Positions 9,831 to 18,712 of a DNA stretch of 64,000 bases are shown here, one piece after another. Below the pieces are notes generated by a model that had not been told where the DNA came from, did not search any database, and saw only the letters and a list, made by a program, of their open reading frames with translations. The position numbers were made by a program, and so were the translations under genes. The stretch comes from Ignavibacteria bacterium (GTDB lineage Bacteria > Bacteroidota > Ignavibacteria > Tepidaquicellales > Tepidaquicellaceae): assembly GCA_026417495.1 (NCBI GenBank), contig JAOADD010000040.1:1-64000 (forward strand), given 5' to 3'. Each line of letters begins with the position of its first letter. Position 1 is the stretch's first letter.

Positions 9831-10387
9831 AAGACTAAATGCTCTAATACAATTTTTACCCCAAGTAATATTAGAACTATTCCCCCTACTATTTCCATTT
9901 TTTTTCCAAACTTAATACCAAGTGAATTACCCGACCTCACTCCAATTGCTGAAAGTGATGCTGTTATAATTCCTATAACTACAGCAGGATACCAAATAGA
10001 AACATTTAATAAAGCAAGGCTTAATCCAACAGCAAAAGCATCGACACTTGTTGCAATACTTAATATGAGAAGTGTCATTCCTTTTGAGGGATCAGGGGAT
10101 GAAGTTTTTTTATCTTCACCCAGTCCAGAAATAATCATTTTAATTCCAATATAACTTAATAGTATAAGCACAATCCAATGATCTATCGCAGAGGTATATA
10201 TAGATATTTCATATCCAATTAACCATCCAATTATTGGCATTAAGAATTGAAATAAACCAAAATGGAAAGATAATCTAAAAAGAGGTCTAGCCCCTCTTAC
10301 TTTAACATTAGTACCTGCAGCTAAAGAAACAACAAATGCATCAATAGCCAACACAATAGCAATCAACACAATCTCAAAATAAGTCAT
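9827..10387 (-). CDS. mntP: Manganese efflux pump MntP
   Basis: 186-residue membrane protein with six predicted helices in two internally repeated halves. Each half carries the family's acidic motif: DAFVVSLAAG in helix 1 and SVDAFAVGL in the second half. Length and motif spacing match MntP, which exports Mn2+ across the inner membrane. In E. coli the gene is under an Mn-responsive yybP-ykoY riboswitch. The space upstream here (10388-10436) is too short for that element, and I see no such fold. It is convergent with ispH. Confidence 0.9.
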   Translation of the reverse strand: MTYFEIVLIAIVLAIDAFVVSLAAGTNVKVRGARPLFRLSFHFGLFQFLMPIIGWLIGYEISIYTSAIDHWIVLILLSYIGIKMIISGLGEDKKTSSPDPSKGMTLLILSIATSVDAFAVGLSLALLNVSIWYPAVVIGIITASLSAIGVRSGNSLGIKFGKKMEIVGGIVLILLGVKIVLEHLVF

Positions 10388-10436
10388 AAAAAAACTATTT
10401 GCTCACAATCTGAATATTCTAAAAATATTATTTATT

Positions 10437-11468
10437 TCAGATAGTAACTTTTTCAAACATTTTTGAAAATTCTCTTTTCTTTCTTGTTTTCCAATTACTT
10501 TTATGATAAGCATAACCAGCAATAAGTGGCATTGCTATTGTAGCTTCCGAGTATACCATTTGTTCAAATGCAGTATCGACTTTACCCCATGAACTTGCTT
10601 CTTTTAATGTAGAGCCTGAAAGTGCTCCATCTCGTTCATCTGCAACTGTAATTTGAATTGCATACTTATGCATAGGAACATCTTTTTCAAGCACATCAGC
10701 TGCAACCACTACATCCTGAGTAAAGTTTTTTGGGACACCGCCTCCAATCATAAAAATCCCAGTTTCTACAGCTTCTATCTTTATTTTGGTCAACTCAAGA
10801 AAATCTCTTGCAGAATCAATTGATACATACTCTTCAGAATTATTCCACTGATGATGAACCAGTCCAAACCCTGCTGAACAATCAGAAAAAGCAGGAACAA
10901 AAATAGGAACATTATTTTCATATGCTGCCAATACAACAGATTCTCTATTTTTTGCATTTTCCATCAAATATTTACCCATATACCATATAAATTCACGAGA
11001 TGAATAAGGTCTTTTTTCAAGGGTATTGCATATTTCCGCAATTGTCATATCACAAATTCTTAATTCATCCTCATCAATATATGTATCATAAATCCTGTCA
11101 ATATGTAATTCTCTCAATTCATTATCATCTACAAATGGAGTCCCAATATAATGTTTGAACCCCAAACCTTCAAAAAAATCTTGATCAACAATAATAGCAC
11201 CTGTAGAAACAATCACATCAACCATATTATGCCTGATCAGATCAATAACAACATTCTTTAATCCAGCTGAAAAAAGAGAACCCGCAAGGCATAATATAAT
11301 TGAGCATTTTTCATCTTGTATCATTCTGTCATAAATATCTGCCGCTTTATAAAGATTCCTTGCTTGAAATGCCATATTTTTAAATGCTTCAACAAGTGGG
11401 ACTACATTGTATTTTTTAATGTCAATATGCTCAATTGTGGATTTTAAATAATCTTTTTTTGTTCTCAT
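10437..11468 (-). CDS. Deoxyhypusine synthase-like protein
   Basis: 343 residues of the deoxyhypusine synthase fold, an NAD-dependent enzyme that transfers an aminobutyl group from spermidine. The C-terminal active-site block EASSWGKV carries the family's catalytic lysine (K296). Upstream lie the NAD-site-like segments LAGSLFSAGL and STGAIIVDQDFFEGLG, and GGGVPKNF near residue 245. Bacteria lack eIF5A, so the bacterial relatives are thought to make another polyamine, such as homospermidine, or to use other acceptors. No spermidine-synthesis gene is adjacent. It appears to be a single-gene unit. Confidence 0.85.
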   Translation of the reverse strand: MRTKKDYLKSTIEHIDIKKYNVVPLVEAFKNMAFQARNLYKAADIYDRMIQDEKCSIILCLAGSLFSAGLKNVVIDLIRHNMVDVIVSTGAIIVDQDFFEGLGFKHYIGTPFVDDNELRELHIDRIYDTYIDEDELRICDMTIAEICNTLEKRPYSSREFIWYMGKYLMENAKNRESVVLAAYENNVPIFVPAFSDCSAGFGLVHHQWNNSEEYVSIDSARDFLELTKIKIEAVETGIFMIGGGVPKNFTQDVVVAADVLEKDVPMHKYAIQITVADERDGALSGSTLKEASSWGKVDTAFEQMVYSEATIAMPLIAGYAYHKSNWKTRKKREFSKMFEKVTI

Positions 11469-11546
11469 AATGATTTATAATTAATTGTGATAAATATATT
11501 AAATTTTTACAGTGAGTTAAAGGAATATGGTTTTAGGATTTTCTTA

Positions 11547-13295
11547 TTAGAAATTATTGATAAGTCCAAAATTAATTTTTCCATCAAGCACGCCATCCCC
11601 TTTACCTAAAGCATAACTTACGCCAATAATACCAAGTGCTGTTTCAAGTTGCATACCAAACCCATAGCCATATAGAAAACCTTCTTGTTTTTCTATTTTA
11701 CCAGTAACATCAGGATCTCTAAAATAATATCCATAATCAAAGAATCCAAAAACAAAACTCTTTCTACCAATTAAATATCTGAGTTCTAAATTATTATAAA
11801 CTAATCTTGAGGCGAGAAATTGTTCTTCCCTATAACCTCTAATATTTTTATTTCCTCCAATACGAAAATAATCTGAATCTTCAAATTTACTTGTTCTCAC
11901 CTGTCCACCAAAAAATTTCAGGAGAGTAACTTGAGATTTAAATAAAGAAAAGAAAACATTCAATGTAGAATAATACTTTTGAACCGAATAATTATTACTT
12001 GTTGAAGAAAAAACTTTTTTATCTCCATAAATATAAGAGACGCTATATAATATCCCTTTAGTAGGATTAAAAATATTATCCCTACTATCATATTTTAATT
12101 CAGTTCCAGTAAGCAGTATTCTTGAATCCGAAACTAATCTAATAGCATTAGAATCGGAAGAAGGGATGATTCTTTCATAACCAGCAATTATAATACCTGA
12201 GAACCTAATTGAAAACATTATTTCGGTTTTAAGTTCGAAATTTCTTTTAGTATATGTTGTATCCTGTATCCTTTGATTAAACGAAAAGTTAATATTTGCA
12301 GGTAACGATAGAAAATATGGTTCAAGGTAACTTAGCTGCAAATCTTGAGTAGATTTTCTTTCTTGTTGCCATTTTGCATTTATCCCTCTCCCTGTACCAA
12401 AAATATTTCTAAAGCTTAAATTTACAAGTCCTGTAAAATAACCTTTTTCATCTTCTTTAGCAGGAGGAACATAACCAATAACCCCATCAAATGTATTTGT
12501 GTTACCTTCCTTTACTGAAATTAACAAACCGTTTCTACCTGAATTTTTTACTGTGTAAATTTGTGGTTCTTCTACTTTTTCAAAAAAATTTAGTCTCTCT
12601 AATCTAAATTTTATTTCTTCAACCTGTTCTCTTGAAATTGTTTTATCGTCAGTTAAATTCACTTCTCTAAGGATTACATAGTCTTTTGTCGACTCATTGC
12701 CTGATATTTTTATTTCATCAATTTTTACTTTTGAACCCTCATTTATAAGAACATTAATTTCAAGAAATGGAATATCTGAAATATAATAAATATTCATTTC
12801 TCCAATTCTAACAGTTGTAAATGGTAATCCTATTTTTTCGTAATATTGTAATAATTTTTTTATATCGTTATTAAGTCTATTATCATTTAATATTTCACCT
12901 TGTTTGGTTTCAATTAGTTCAAAAATTTGACTTTGAGAAATTAACCTGTTCCCAATAAAATTTATTTTCCCAATTTTTACTTGCTTATTTTCACTTATCT
13001 CAATGAAGATATTAACAGCAAGAGAATCTTCATTATAATATATTTCATATTTTTTAACAGTAGCAAGTAGAAAACCAGATTCTTTATATTTCTCTCTTAT
13101 TGATTTTAAATCCAATTCGAATTGCTTAGGATTAAATATCTTATCCTTTTTTGTTACCATTGCATCGAATAACTCAGAAGTGGAAAAATATTCATTACCT
13201 GAAATTTCAATCCTGTTTACGACTGTTTGAGAAAAAGAAATAGTTGAAATAAAAAATAAAAAGGTTAAAAAATATTTAATAATCAATGATTGCAT
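11547..13295 (-). CDS. Omp85/TamA-like outer membrane protein
   Basis: 582 residues with a signal peptide ending near ISFSQ. About residues 23-250 hold three POTRA modules (each with a 'I-x-I-x-GN' start: RIEISGNEYF, KINFIGNRL, EIKISGNES). The rest is a 16-strand-type beta barrel of the bacterial surface antigen family with the loop-6 element NIRGYRE. It ends in an aromatic residue (INNF), as outer-membrane barrels do. Three POTRAs rather than five favour a TamA- or secondary BamA-like protein over the essential BamA. It would insert or translocate outer-membrane proteins. The gene stands alone between the DHS-like and phoH genes. Confidence 0.87.
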   Translation of the reverse strand: MQSLIIKYFLTFLFFISTISFSQTVVNRIEISGNEYFSTSELFDAMVTKKDKIFNPKQFELDLKSIREKYKESGFLLATVKKYEIYYNEDSLAVNIFIEISENKQVKIGKINFIGNRLISQSQIFELIETKQGEILNDNRLNNDIKKLLQYYEKIGLPFTTVRIGEMNIYYISDIPFLEINVLINEGSKVKIDEIKISGNESTKDYVILREVNLTDDKTISREQVEEIKFRLERLNFFEKVEEPQIYTVKNSGRNGLLISVKEGNTNTFDGVIGYVPPAKEDEKGYFTGLVNLSFRNIFGTGRGINAKWQQERKSTQDLQLSYLEPYFLSLPANINFSFNQRIQDTTYTKRNFELKTEIMFSIRFSGIIIAGYERIIPSSDSNAIRLVSDSRILLTGTELKYDSRDNIFNPTKGILYSVSYIYGDKKVFSSTSNNYSVQKYYSTLNVFFSLFKSQVTLLKFFGGQVRTSKFEDSDYFRIGGNKNIRGYREEQFLASRLVYNNLELRYLIGRKSFVFGFFDYGYYFRDPDVTGKIEKQEGFLYGYGFGMQLETALGIIGVSYALGKGDGVLDGKINFGLINNF

Positions 13296-13339
13296 TAATA
13301 AGATTGTGAAATAGGAAACAATAAAATACTTAAAAAATT

Positions 13340-14308
13340 CTATTCTGAATATTTTTCATAAGCATCAATTATGTCTCTAACCAGCTTATGTCTTACTACA
13401 TCACTTCTTGTAAAATATACAAAAGAAATACCTTCTATACCTTTTAGAATTTTCTGTATTTCAACAAGCCCCGAATTACTCTTATTTGGCAAATCTATTT
13501 GGGTAATATCTCCTGTAACTATAGCTTTTGAATTTACACCAAGGCGAGTAAGAAACATTTTCATTTGCAAAGAAGTAGAATTCTGAGCTTCATCTAAAAT
13601 TACAAATGCATTGTTTAGTGTTCTACCTCGCATATATGCAAGTGGAATTACTTCAATTGTGTTTCGTTCTATATAAGTTTTAAGTTTTTCAAAAGGAATC
13701 ATATCTTCAAGAGCATCGTACAATGGTCTTAAATATGGATCAATTTTTTCTGTCAAATCACCAGGTAAAAATCCAAGACTTTCTCCTGCTTCAACTGCAG
13801 GACGTGTTAAAACAATTTTATTTACTTCCTTGTTTTTCAATGCTGCAACTGCAAAAGCAACCGCGAGATATGTTTTACCTGTCCCCGCTGGCCCTATAGC
13901 AAATACAATATCATTTTCCTTAACCTTTTTATAATACTCATATTGTCCTTCCGTACGAGGTTTAATAAATTCATTCTTTTTATATAGGATTATATTATTC
14001 AGATCAGAAGTGCTAACACCAAATTTTTCTTTGAACTTATTATGACTGTTTTTATCATCTATTAAATCTAACACAAGATTAATATCATTTTCAGTAATTT
14101 GCCCTTGTTTCTTATTTAGAAAAATTAATTCTTTAAAAACTTTTTCAATCTTTTCAACTTCCGATTTTTCACCTTTAATAATAATATTTTCACCCCTTAA
14201 AATAATTTTAGAATTAAAATAATTTCTAATTATTTCTAGATTTTCCTCTCTAACACCCGCAAAACTCATCACATCAATGTTTGAAAGGGATATTTCTTTT
14301 TGTATCAC
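13340..14308 (-). CDS. phoH: PhoH-family ATPase
   Basis: 322 residues from the GTG at 14308. The PhoH ATPase domain has Walker A GPAGTGKT (about 138-145), the signature LGFLPGDLTEKIDPY, Walker B FVILDEAQN and sensor motif VTGDITQIDLP. An N-terminal KH-like segment (about 10-65) precedes it. PhoH-like proteins are RNA/ATP-binding proteins often linked to YbeY. The start is doubtful: the frame is open for at least 18 codons above the GTG to an ATA at 14362, which sits 8 bases after a strong AAGGAG (14371-14376). Translation from there would give 340 residues (see findings). Confidence 0.9.
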   Translation of the reverse strand: MIQKEISLSNIDVMSFAGVREENLEIIRNYFNSKIILRGENIIIKGEKSEVEKIEKVFKELIFLNKKQGQITENDINLVLDLIDDKNSHNKFKEKFGVSTSDLNNIILYKKNEFIKPRTEGQYEYYKKVKENDIVFAIGPAGTGKTYLAVAFAVAALKNKEVNKIVLTRPAVEAGESLGFLPGDLTEKIDPYLRPLYDALEDMIPFEKLKTYIERNTIEVIPLAYMRGRTLNNAFVILDEAQNSTSLQMKMFLTRLGVNSKAIVTGDITQIDLPNKSNSGLVEIQKILKGIEGISFVYFTRSDVVRHKLVRDIIDAYEKYSE

Positions 14309-14370
14309 ATCAAGATTTTCAAAATCCTTTGATGAACCTATTGAATTTTTACTTTCTTCTATTTTTTTAT

Positions 14371-14376
14371 CTCCTT
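14371..14376 (-). promoter_or_regulatory. Shine-Dalgarno upstream of phoH pointing to a non-AUG start
   Basis: On the minus strand the bases read AAGGAG, followed after 8 bases by ATA GAA GAA AGT in frame with phoH. There is no ATG, GTG or TTG at the proper distance. The first canonical start (GTG 14308) is over 60 bases downstream and has no Shine-Dalgarno of its own. Other well-expressed genes here (lipoprotein, LysM protein, T9SS proteins) do carry clear AGGAG sites. Confidence 0.5.
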
Positions 14377-14418
14377 TTTATAATTTAATAGTAAATTTAA
14401 AATGAATTATTAAAAAAT

Positions 14419-14452
14419 AAAAGCCCTTATGCATTACTACATAAGGGCTTTT
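14419..14452 (-). terminator. Rho-independent terminator after the LysM gene
   Basis: A perfect 13-bp inverted repeat (AAAAGCCCTTATG at 14419-14431 with CATAAGGGCTTTT at 14440-14452) encloses an 8-base loop and is flanked by A and T runs. On the minus strand it lies just past the LysM gene stop and before phoH, so it should end the lipoprotein-LysM transcript. Confidence 0.85.
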
Positions 14453-14471
14453 AAAAAACTATTTGGAAAGA

Positions 14472-15410
14472 TTATTTCTTCTTTTCGTCTTTCTTCTCAT
14501 CTTTCTTTACATCTTTCTTTTCATCTTTTTTCTTTTCGTCTTTCTTCTTTTCATCTTTCTTTACATCTTTCTTTTCTTCTTTTTTAGTATCTTTCTTTTC
14601 TTCCTTCTTTACATCTTTCTTTTCTTCCTTCTTTGCATCTTTCTTTTCTTCAGTTGCTTCTTGCTTTACAACTTTTCTTTTCTTATGCCATTTGTTTTTG
14701 TATTTCTTTGTCTTTTCAACGGCTGCTTTCTTTTCTGCATCTGTTAAAGCAGGAATAACAAGAACTTGGCCTGGATAAATTAAATTGGGATTCTTTATGG
14801 TTTTAGGAATTTTTGGAGGTGCAGCTTTTACACCTTCTTTATTCTTTTCCCAAATTGCGAACCATGCTTTTGGTTCTTTGTAGAATTTATCAGAAATCTT
14901 CCATAAACAATCACCTTTAACAACAGTATATTCATTGGTTGCAACTTTTGGAGTCTTCCAAGCTTCTAATTCCTTTTTCATCTTTGCAATTCTTGTAGCA
15001 TAGTCACCAGTACATTTGAATGGGCTCTTTTCAAGAGCTGCTAACATCTTTTCAGCTTCTTCAGGAGTCTTTCCTGATTTTTCTTTTTGAGTGTTGATGA
15101 TTTTTTCAGCTTCTTCAAAATCTTTTCTGTATGCAGCTGGATCACCGTAAGACTTCAATTCATCTTCAGCTTTCTTTACTTTTTCATTTTTATCTTTTAG
15201 AGTAGCATCTAATGCTTTAATTTCATTGTCAAGAGCTTTAATTTCTTCATTTAAATTGGAAATTGTTTGCTCATATCCACTTTTCTCCTGTAAATATTGC
15301 TCTTCGGTATAGTTTTCCCATGGTTCTTCTTCCTGGGCGCTAGCGGAATAAGTGAAACCGAAAATTAAGGAGAAAGCGAATAACACGATTAACAATTTGT
15401 GTAACTTCAT
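14472..15410 (-). CDS. Secreted LysM protein with coiled coil and lysine/glutamate-rich tail
   Basis: 312 residues. Signal peptide 1-25 (ends SASA-QEE). Residues about 35-90 form a heptad-rich coiled coil (NEEIKALDNEIKALD). One LysM domain (about 163-222: YTVVKGDCLWKISDKFY ... IYPGQVLVIP) should bind peptidoglycan. The last ~75 residues are a low-complexity tail of KKDEKK/KKEEKK units. A Shine-Dalgarno (AAAAGGAG, 15421-15428) precedes the ATG. It follows the small lipoprotein gene by 51 bases and shares its promoter. It probably tethers the envelope or organises a periplasmic complex, much as Bacteroidota LysM/OmpA-type proteins do; the exact role is unknown. Confidence 0.85.
   Translation of the reverse strand: MKLHKLLIVLFAFSLIFGFTYSASAQEEEPWENYTEEQYLQEKSGYEQTISNLNEEIKALDNEIKALDATLKDKNEKVKKAEDELKSYGDPAAYRKDFEEAEKIINTQKEKSGKTPEEAEKMLAALEKSPFKCTGDYATRIAKMKKELEAWKTPKVATNEYTVVKGDCLWKISDKFYKEPKAWFAIWEKNKEGVKAAPPKIPKTIKNPNLIYPGQVLVIPALTDAEKKAAVEKTKKYKNKWHKKRKVVKQEATEEKKDAKKEEKKDVKKEEKKDTKKEEKKDVKKDEKKKDEKKKDEKKDVKKDEKKDEKKK
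14473..14660. repeat. Low-complexity repeats encoding the Lys/Glu/Asp tail
   Basis: The + strand shows about fifteen near-identical units built on TCTTTCTT and CATCTTTC, ending close to the LysM gene stop. They encode KKDEKK, KKEEKK and VKK blocks. Such a tract can expand or contract by slippage and is the only clear tandem low-complexity DNA in the window. Confidence 0.8.
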
Positions 15411-15461
15411 TTTCTTTAATCTCCTTTTTTAATTTTTAAAACTTTTAGTTAATGAAATGGA

Positions 15462-15725
15462 TTACTTGCAGTTCTTTAGAGTTTCAATATCCTTCTGTAA
15501 CTTGTTCAATTGATCATCTTTTTGCTTAATCTGTTGTTCAATTTTCTTCTTCTCGGCTTCCTTCGTTGCCTTTTCGTTCTCTAAGGACTGAATTTGAGCC
15601 TTAAGGGCTTGTAATTCATCCCATTGCTCTTTCGTTATTCCGCCACCACAACCAGTAACGAAAACTGAACCGGCGATGAACGCAGAGCATAACAGAATGA
15701 GTGACATCTTTTTTAGTCTTGCCAT
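15462..15725 (-). CDS. Small coiled-coil lipoprotein (Lpp-like)
   Basis: 87 residues. Signal peptide with lipobox VTGC, so the mature protein begins at Cys26 and is lipidated. The rest is one continuous helix (LKAQIQSLENEKATKEAEKKKIEQQI) with heptad spacing, ending in a second cysteine (KNCK). It resembles murein lipoprotein-type spacers between the outer membrane and peptidoglycan. A perfect Shine-Dalgarno CAGGAGGT lies 7 bases before the ATG and a near-consensus promoter lies further upstream. It is the first gene of a two-gene unit with the LysM protein and is likely very highly expressed. Confidence 0.85.
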   Translation of the reverse strand: MARLKKMSLILLCSAFIAGSVFVTGCGGGITKEQWDELQALKAQIQSLENEKATKEAEKKKIEQQIKQKDDQLNKLQKDIETLKNCK

Positions 15726-15781
15726 TAGTGATACCTCCTGTTTTGGCTTTTTTTAAAATTTAGTTAATTAAATACAAAGCA

Positions 15782-15810
15782 AATATATAGTATATATTTT
15801 TACTTGTCAA
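15782..15810 (-). promoter_or_regulatory. Near-consensus sigma-70 promoter for the lipoprotein-LysM operon
   Basis: Minus strand: TTGACA (15810-15805), 17-base spacer, TATATT (15787-15782). Transcription would start near 15775, giving a leader of about 50 bases with a strong Shine-Dalgarno. It is the best-matching promoter I found in the window. Confidence 0.7.
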
Positions 15811-15961
15811 GTCATATTCTAAAAAAGTAGACACTTTTTTTATTAAATTTTTATTAATTTTTATCAAAAATTGTTCCTCTGTTTCAAAAAATAGACACAT
15901 AATGTATTCAATGTATAATTTAAATTGAGTATTTAAATATAAATTATTAATTAACAGTAAT

Positions 15962-17545
15962 TTACTCCCATTCAATAGTAGCTGGAGGTTTTGAGGTTAT
16001 ATCTACTACCACTCTATTAACACCTTTAATAGAGTTAATTATTTTATTTGATATGTAAGTTAAATATTCTCTTTTAAAATGATAAAAGTCTGCAGTCATA
16101 CCATCTAATGAAGTGACAGCTCTTAAACAGACAACATTCTCGTAACTTCTGTGATCCCCCATAACACCAACACTCCTTACAGGAAGTAATACAGCAAATG
16201 CTTGCCAGATTTTATCGTATAGATTAAATTCTTTTAATGAATTAATATAAATGTAATCAACTTCTCTCAATAGTTCCAATTTATCCCTTGTTACATCTCC
16301 AATAATTCTTATTGCCAAACCAGGTCCAGGAAAAGGATGTCTCCTTAGAATATCAGAAGGTATCCCAAGCAATTTTCCAATTTTTCTTACTTCATCTTTA
16401 AATAGTTCGCGGAGAGGTTCTATTAGTTTTAAATTCATTTTATCAGGTAATCCACCAACATTGTGATGTGATTTAATTGTTACAGAGGGACCTCTAAATG
16501 AAACTGATTCAATCACATCAGGGTATAAAGTCCCTTGTACCAGAAATTTTACATTTCCTTTATGTTTTTTTATTCTCAGTGCTTCATTTTCAAAAACATC
16601 TATGAATGTTCTTCCAATTATTTTTCTTTTCTGCTCAGGATCTATAACACCTTTAAGTTTATTAATAAACAGATTTTCAGCATTAACAAAATCAACAGTC
16701 ATTTTAAAATTTTTTTTGAAGAAGTTCATTATATCTCTACTTTCATTTTTTCTCATTAAACCAGAATCAATATGAATACAAATTAATTTATCCTTAATTG
16801 CTTTATGTACAAGCACCGCTGCAACTGTAGAATCAACGCCACCACTCAAACCAAGAATAGCATAGTTATCTTTTACTTCATTTCTAATGCTATCCACTTT
16901 TTCCTTAATAAAAGAAGATGGTTTGAAAAGATTTTTTGTTTCGCATACATTAAAAACAAATTCTTTTAAAATCTCCTTTCCATAATCTGTGTGATGTACT
17001 TCAGGGTGGAATTGTAAGCCAAATATATTTTTTTGCTCACTTTCAAAACTACTAATTATATTATTCTGGCTAAGAGATGTAACTTTCAAGATGCTTGGTA
17101 ATTTTTTTATCGAATCACCATGACTCATCCAGACTTTCAATGTACAAGTATGCTTCAAAATATTAATAAAAAGTTTACTACTCCGCTTTAAATTTAAAAT
17201 TGTATGTCCATATTCTTTTATTTTTGATTTGCTAATAACACCACCAAGTAGATGCACTATCAGATGCATTCCATAACAAATACCAAGTACAGGAATTTTG
17301 TTTCTAATAAAATAATTTAAATACTCAGTAGAAATTTTAGGAGAATTTTTTTCAAAAACACTTGCAGGCCCACCAGAGAAAATTACTCCCTTCAAATTAT
17401 AATTTTTCTTAGAGGCAAGAACTTTTTCAATAGTACAATTATAAGGTTGTATTTCAGAATAAACTAACATTTCTCTTATTCTTCTTGCAATTAATTGAGT
17501 ATACTGAGAACCAAAATCAAGAATTAATATAAAATCTGTTTTCAT
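15962..17545 (-). CDS. guaA: GMP synthase (glutamine-hydrolysing)
   Basis: 527 residues, the usual length. It makes GMP from XMP, ATP and glutamine. The N-terminal class I amidotransferase has the triad Cys90 (GICYGMH), His180 and Glu182 (QFHPEV). The ATP-pyrophosphatase domain has its loop SGGVDS at 234-239. The C-terminal dimerisation domain ends in the standard KPPATIEWE. It is 8 bases downstream of the sugar kinase-like gene on the minus strand, so the two are probably cotranscribed. The protein is unusually rich in Lys, Asn and Ile, in line with AT-rich DNA. Confidence 0.97.
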   Translation of the reverse strand: MKTDFILILDFGSQYTQLIARRIREMLVYSEIQPYNCTIEKVLASKKNYNLKGVIFSGGPASVFEKNSPKISTEYLNYFIRNKIPVLGICYGMHLIVHLLGGVISKSKIKEYGHTILNLKRSSKLFINILKHTCTLKVWMSHGDSIKKLPSILKVTSLSQNNIISSFESEQKNIFGLQFHPEVHHTDYGKEILKEFVFNVCETKNLFKPSSFIKEKVDSIRNEVKDNYAILGLSGGVDSTVAAVLVHKAIKDKLICIHIDSGLMRKNESRDIMNFFKKNFKMTVDFVNAENLFINKLKGVIDPEQKRKIIGRTFIDVFENEALRIKKHKGNVKFLVQGTLYPDVIESVSFRGPSVTIKSHHNVGGLPDKMNLKLIEPLRELFKDEVRKIGKLLGIPSDILRRHPFPGPGLAIRIIGDVTRDKLELLREVDYIYINSLKEFNLYDKIWQAFAVLLPVRSVGVMGDHRSYENVVCLRAVTSLDGMTADFYHFKREYLTYISNKIINSIKGVNRVVVDITSKPPATIEWE

Positions 17546-17553
17546 AAATTTTG

Positions 17554-18489
17554 TTAAGTTTTATTTTTAACAAATTTATCAAAAGCAATTTGTAAAGAAC
17601 CTTTAAGTGGTGAAAATTTTTTTTCGATTAACACGAATTTATTTTTAAATTTAGTTTTTATTTGTTGCTTTATCAATTTAGAATAATAGTTTTCATTTTG
17701 TAATAATCCTCCACATAATGTAAGGTTTAACTTTCCTTTTACTTTATTCGCCCTAATAAAAATATTTAATTGTTGAATAAGCTTACTGGCTTGTTCCTTT
17801 AACAATTTCTGACAGTGATTATCTCCAATTTCTGCAAGTTGTATAACATAATGTGTAAGTAAAGAAATGTTAAAATTTTTCAGGTAAATCTTTTCCACTA
17901 AATTGTTACTACTAAATTTAAATTTTTTCTCAAGTTTACTTAAAAAATCAGTTTTTACTTTACCATTATACATATCATATTCTGAAACAAGTTTTTGTAA
18001 AATAGTTCTTCCAATTTCATAACCACTTCCAACATCCCCTATTATCCTACCCCATCCCCCTGTTCTAATAATTTTATTGTTGATTTTAGCATAAATTACC
18101 GAACCAGTACCAGAAATTAGAATAGCTCCATCTTTATCTCTATATAAATAATAAATTATTGCTTCTGCATCTGATGTAATAACAATATTCTTGAAGTTTA
18201 ATGCACTTTTTAAATACTCTTTGATATTTTTTTTAATATTTTCATTTCTCGCACCTGCGATTGCTGCACAAATTCCAATACAATCTGACCAACTGAATTT
18301 TTTTCCATTTACAATTCTATTTAAAACTTGCAACAAATAATTACAAAAAGTTTCAACCCCAAAATGATTAAGTGAAATACTTTTAAAATTTTTATGAAAT
18401 GTTCTATCAGTCTGTGGAAATAAAATTCCAATTCTCAAGTTTGTTCCTCCAGAATCAAGTCCAATTATAAAATCCCTTTTAGTCAACAT
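17554..18489 (-). CDS. N-acetylglucosamine kinase-like BadF/BadG-family ATPase
   Basis: 311-residue ASKHA-fold kinase: phosphate-1 loop GLDSGGTNLRIGI at the N-terminus, adenosine/phosphate-2 motif LISGTGSVIYAK near residue 130, the GGWGRIIGDVGSGYEIGR block typical of eukaryotic-type GlcNAc kinases, and a late CGGLLQN. It most likely phosphorylates an amino sugar recovered from cell wall or glycans; glucosamine kinase is an alternative. It starts 9 bases before guaA on the same strand. The 292 bases upstream (18490-18781) hold no gene that I can see. Confidence 0.82.
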   Translation of the reverse strand: MLTKRDFIIGLDSGGTNLRIGILFPQTDRTFHKNFKSISLNHFGVETFCNYLLQVLNRIVNGKKFSWSDCIGICAAIAGARNENIKKNIKEYLKSALNFKNIVITSDAEAIIYYLYRDKDGAILISGTGSVIYAKINNKIIRTGGWGRIIGDVGSGYEIGRTILQKLVSEYDMYNGKVKTDFLSKLEKKFKFSSNNLVEKIYLKNFNISLLTHYVIQLAEIGDNHCQKLLKEQASKLIQQLNIFIRANKVKGKLNLTLCGGLLQNENYYSKLIKQQIKTKFKNKFVLIEKKFSPLKGSLQIAFDKFVKNKT

Positions 18490-18712
18490 TTTAAAATATT
18501 ATATAAACATACATAAATAATTTTTTAATCTTAATGCATAATATCACTCCATAATGAAACTTTAGTTATCTTGACCTGCTTTTTAGGAAATTTTAAACAT
18601 AATTAGAAATAATCTAAATCAAACTTTATCTTTTAAACCATCTATAATTTCTACATTTAGCACATATATAAAAATAAAAAATTTCTTAAAAATAATTTAT
18701 TATACATCGCTA

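Noticed and set aside
10388-10436. Mn-responsive yybP-ykoY riboswitch before mntP
   Set aside because: Only 49 bases separate the genes, too few for the element, and the conserved loops are absent.
14463-14747. Plus-strand frame rich in Phe and Leu
   Set aside because: It is the mirror of the Lys/Glu repeats of the LysM gene. The F/L-rich product arises from TTC/CTT repeats and has no start signal.
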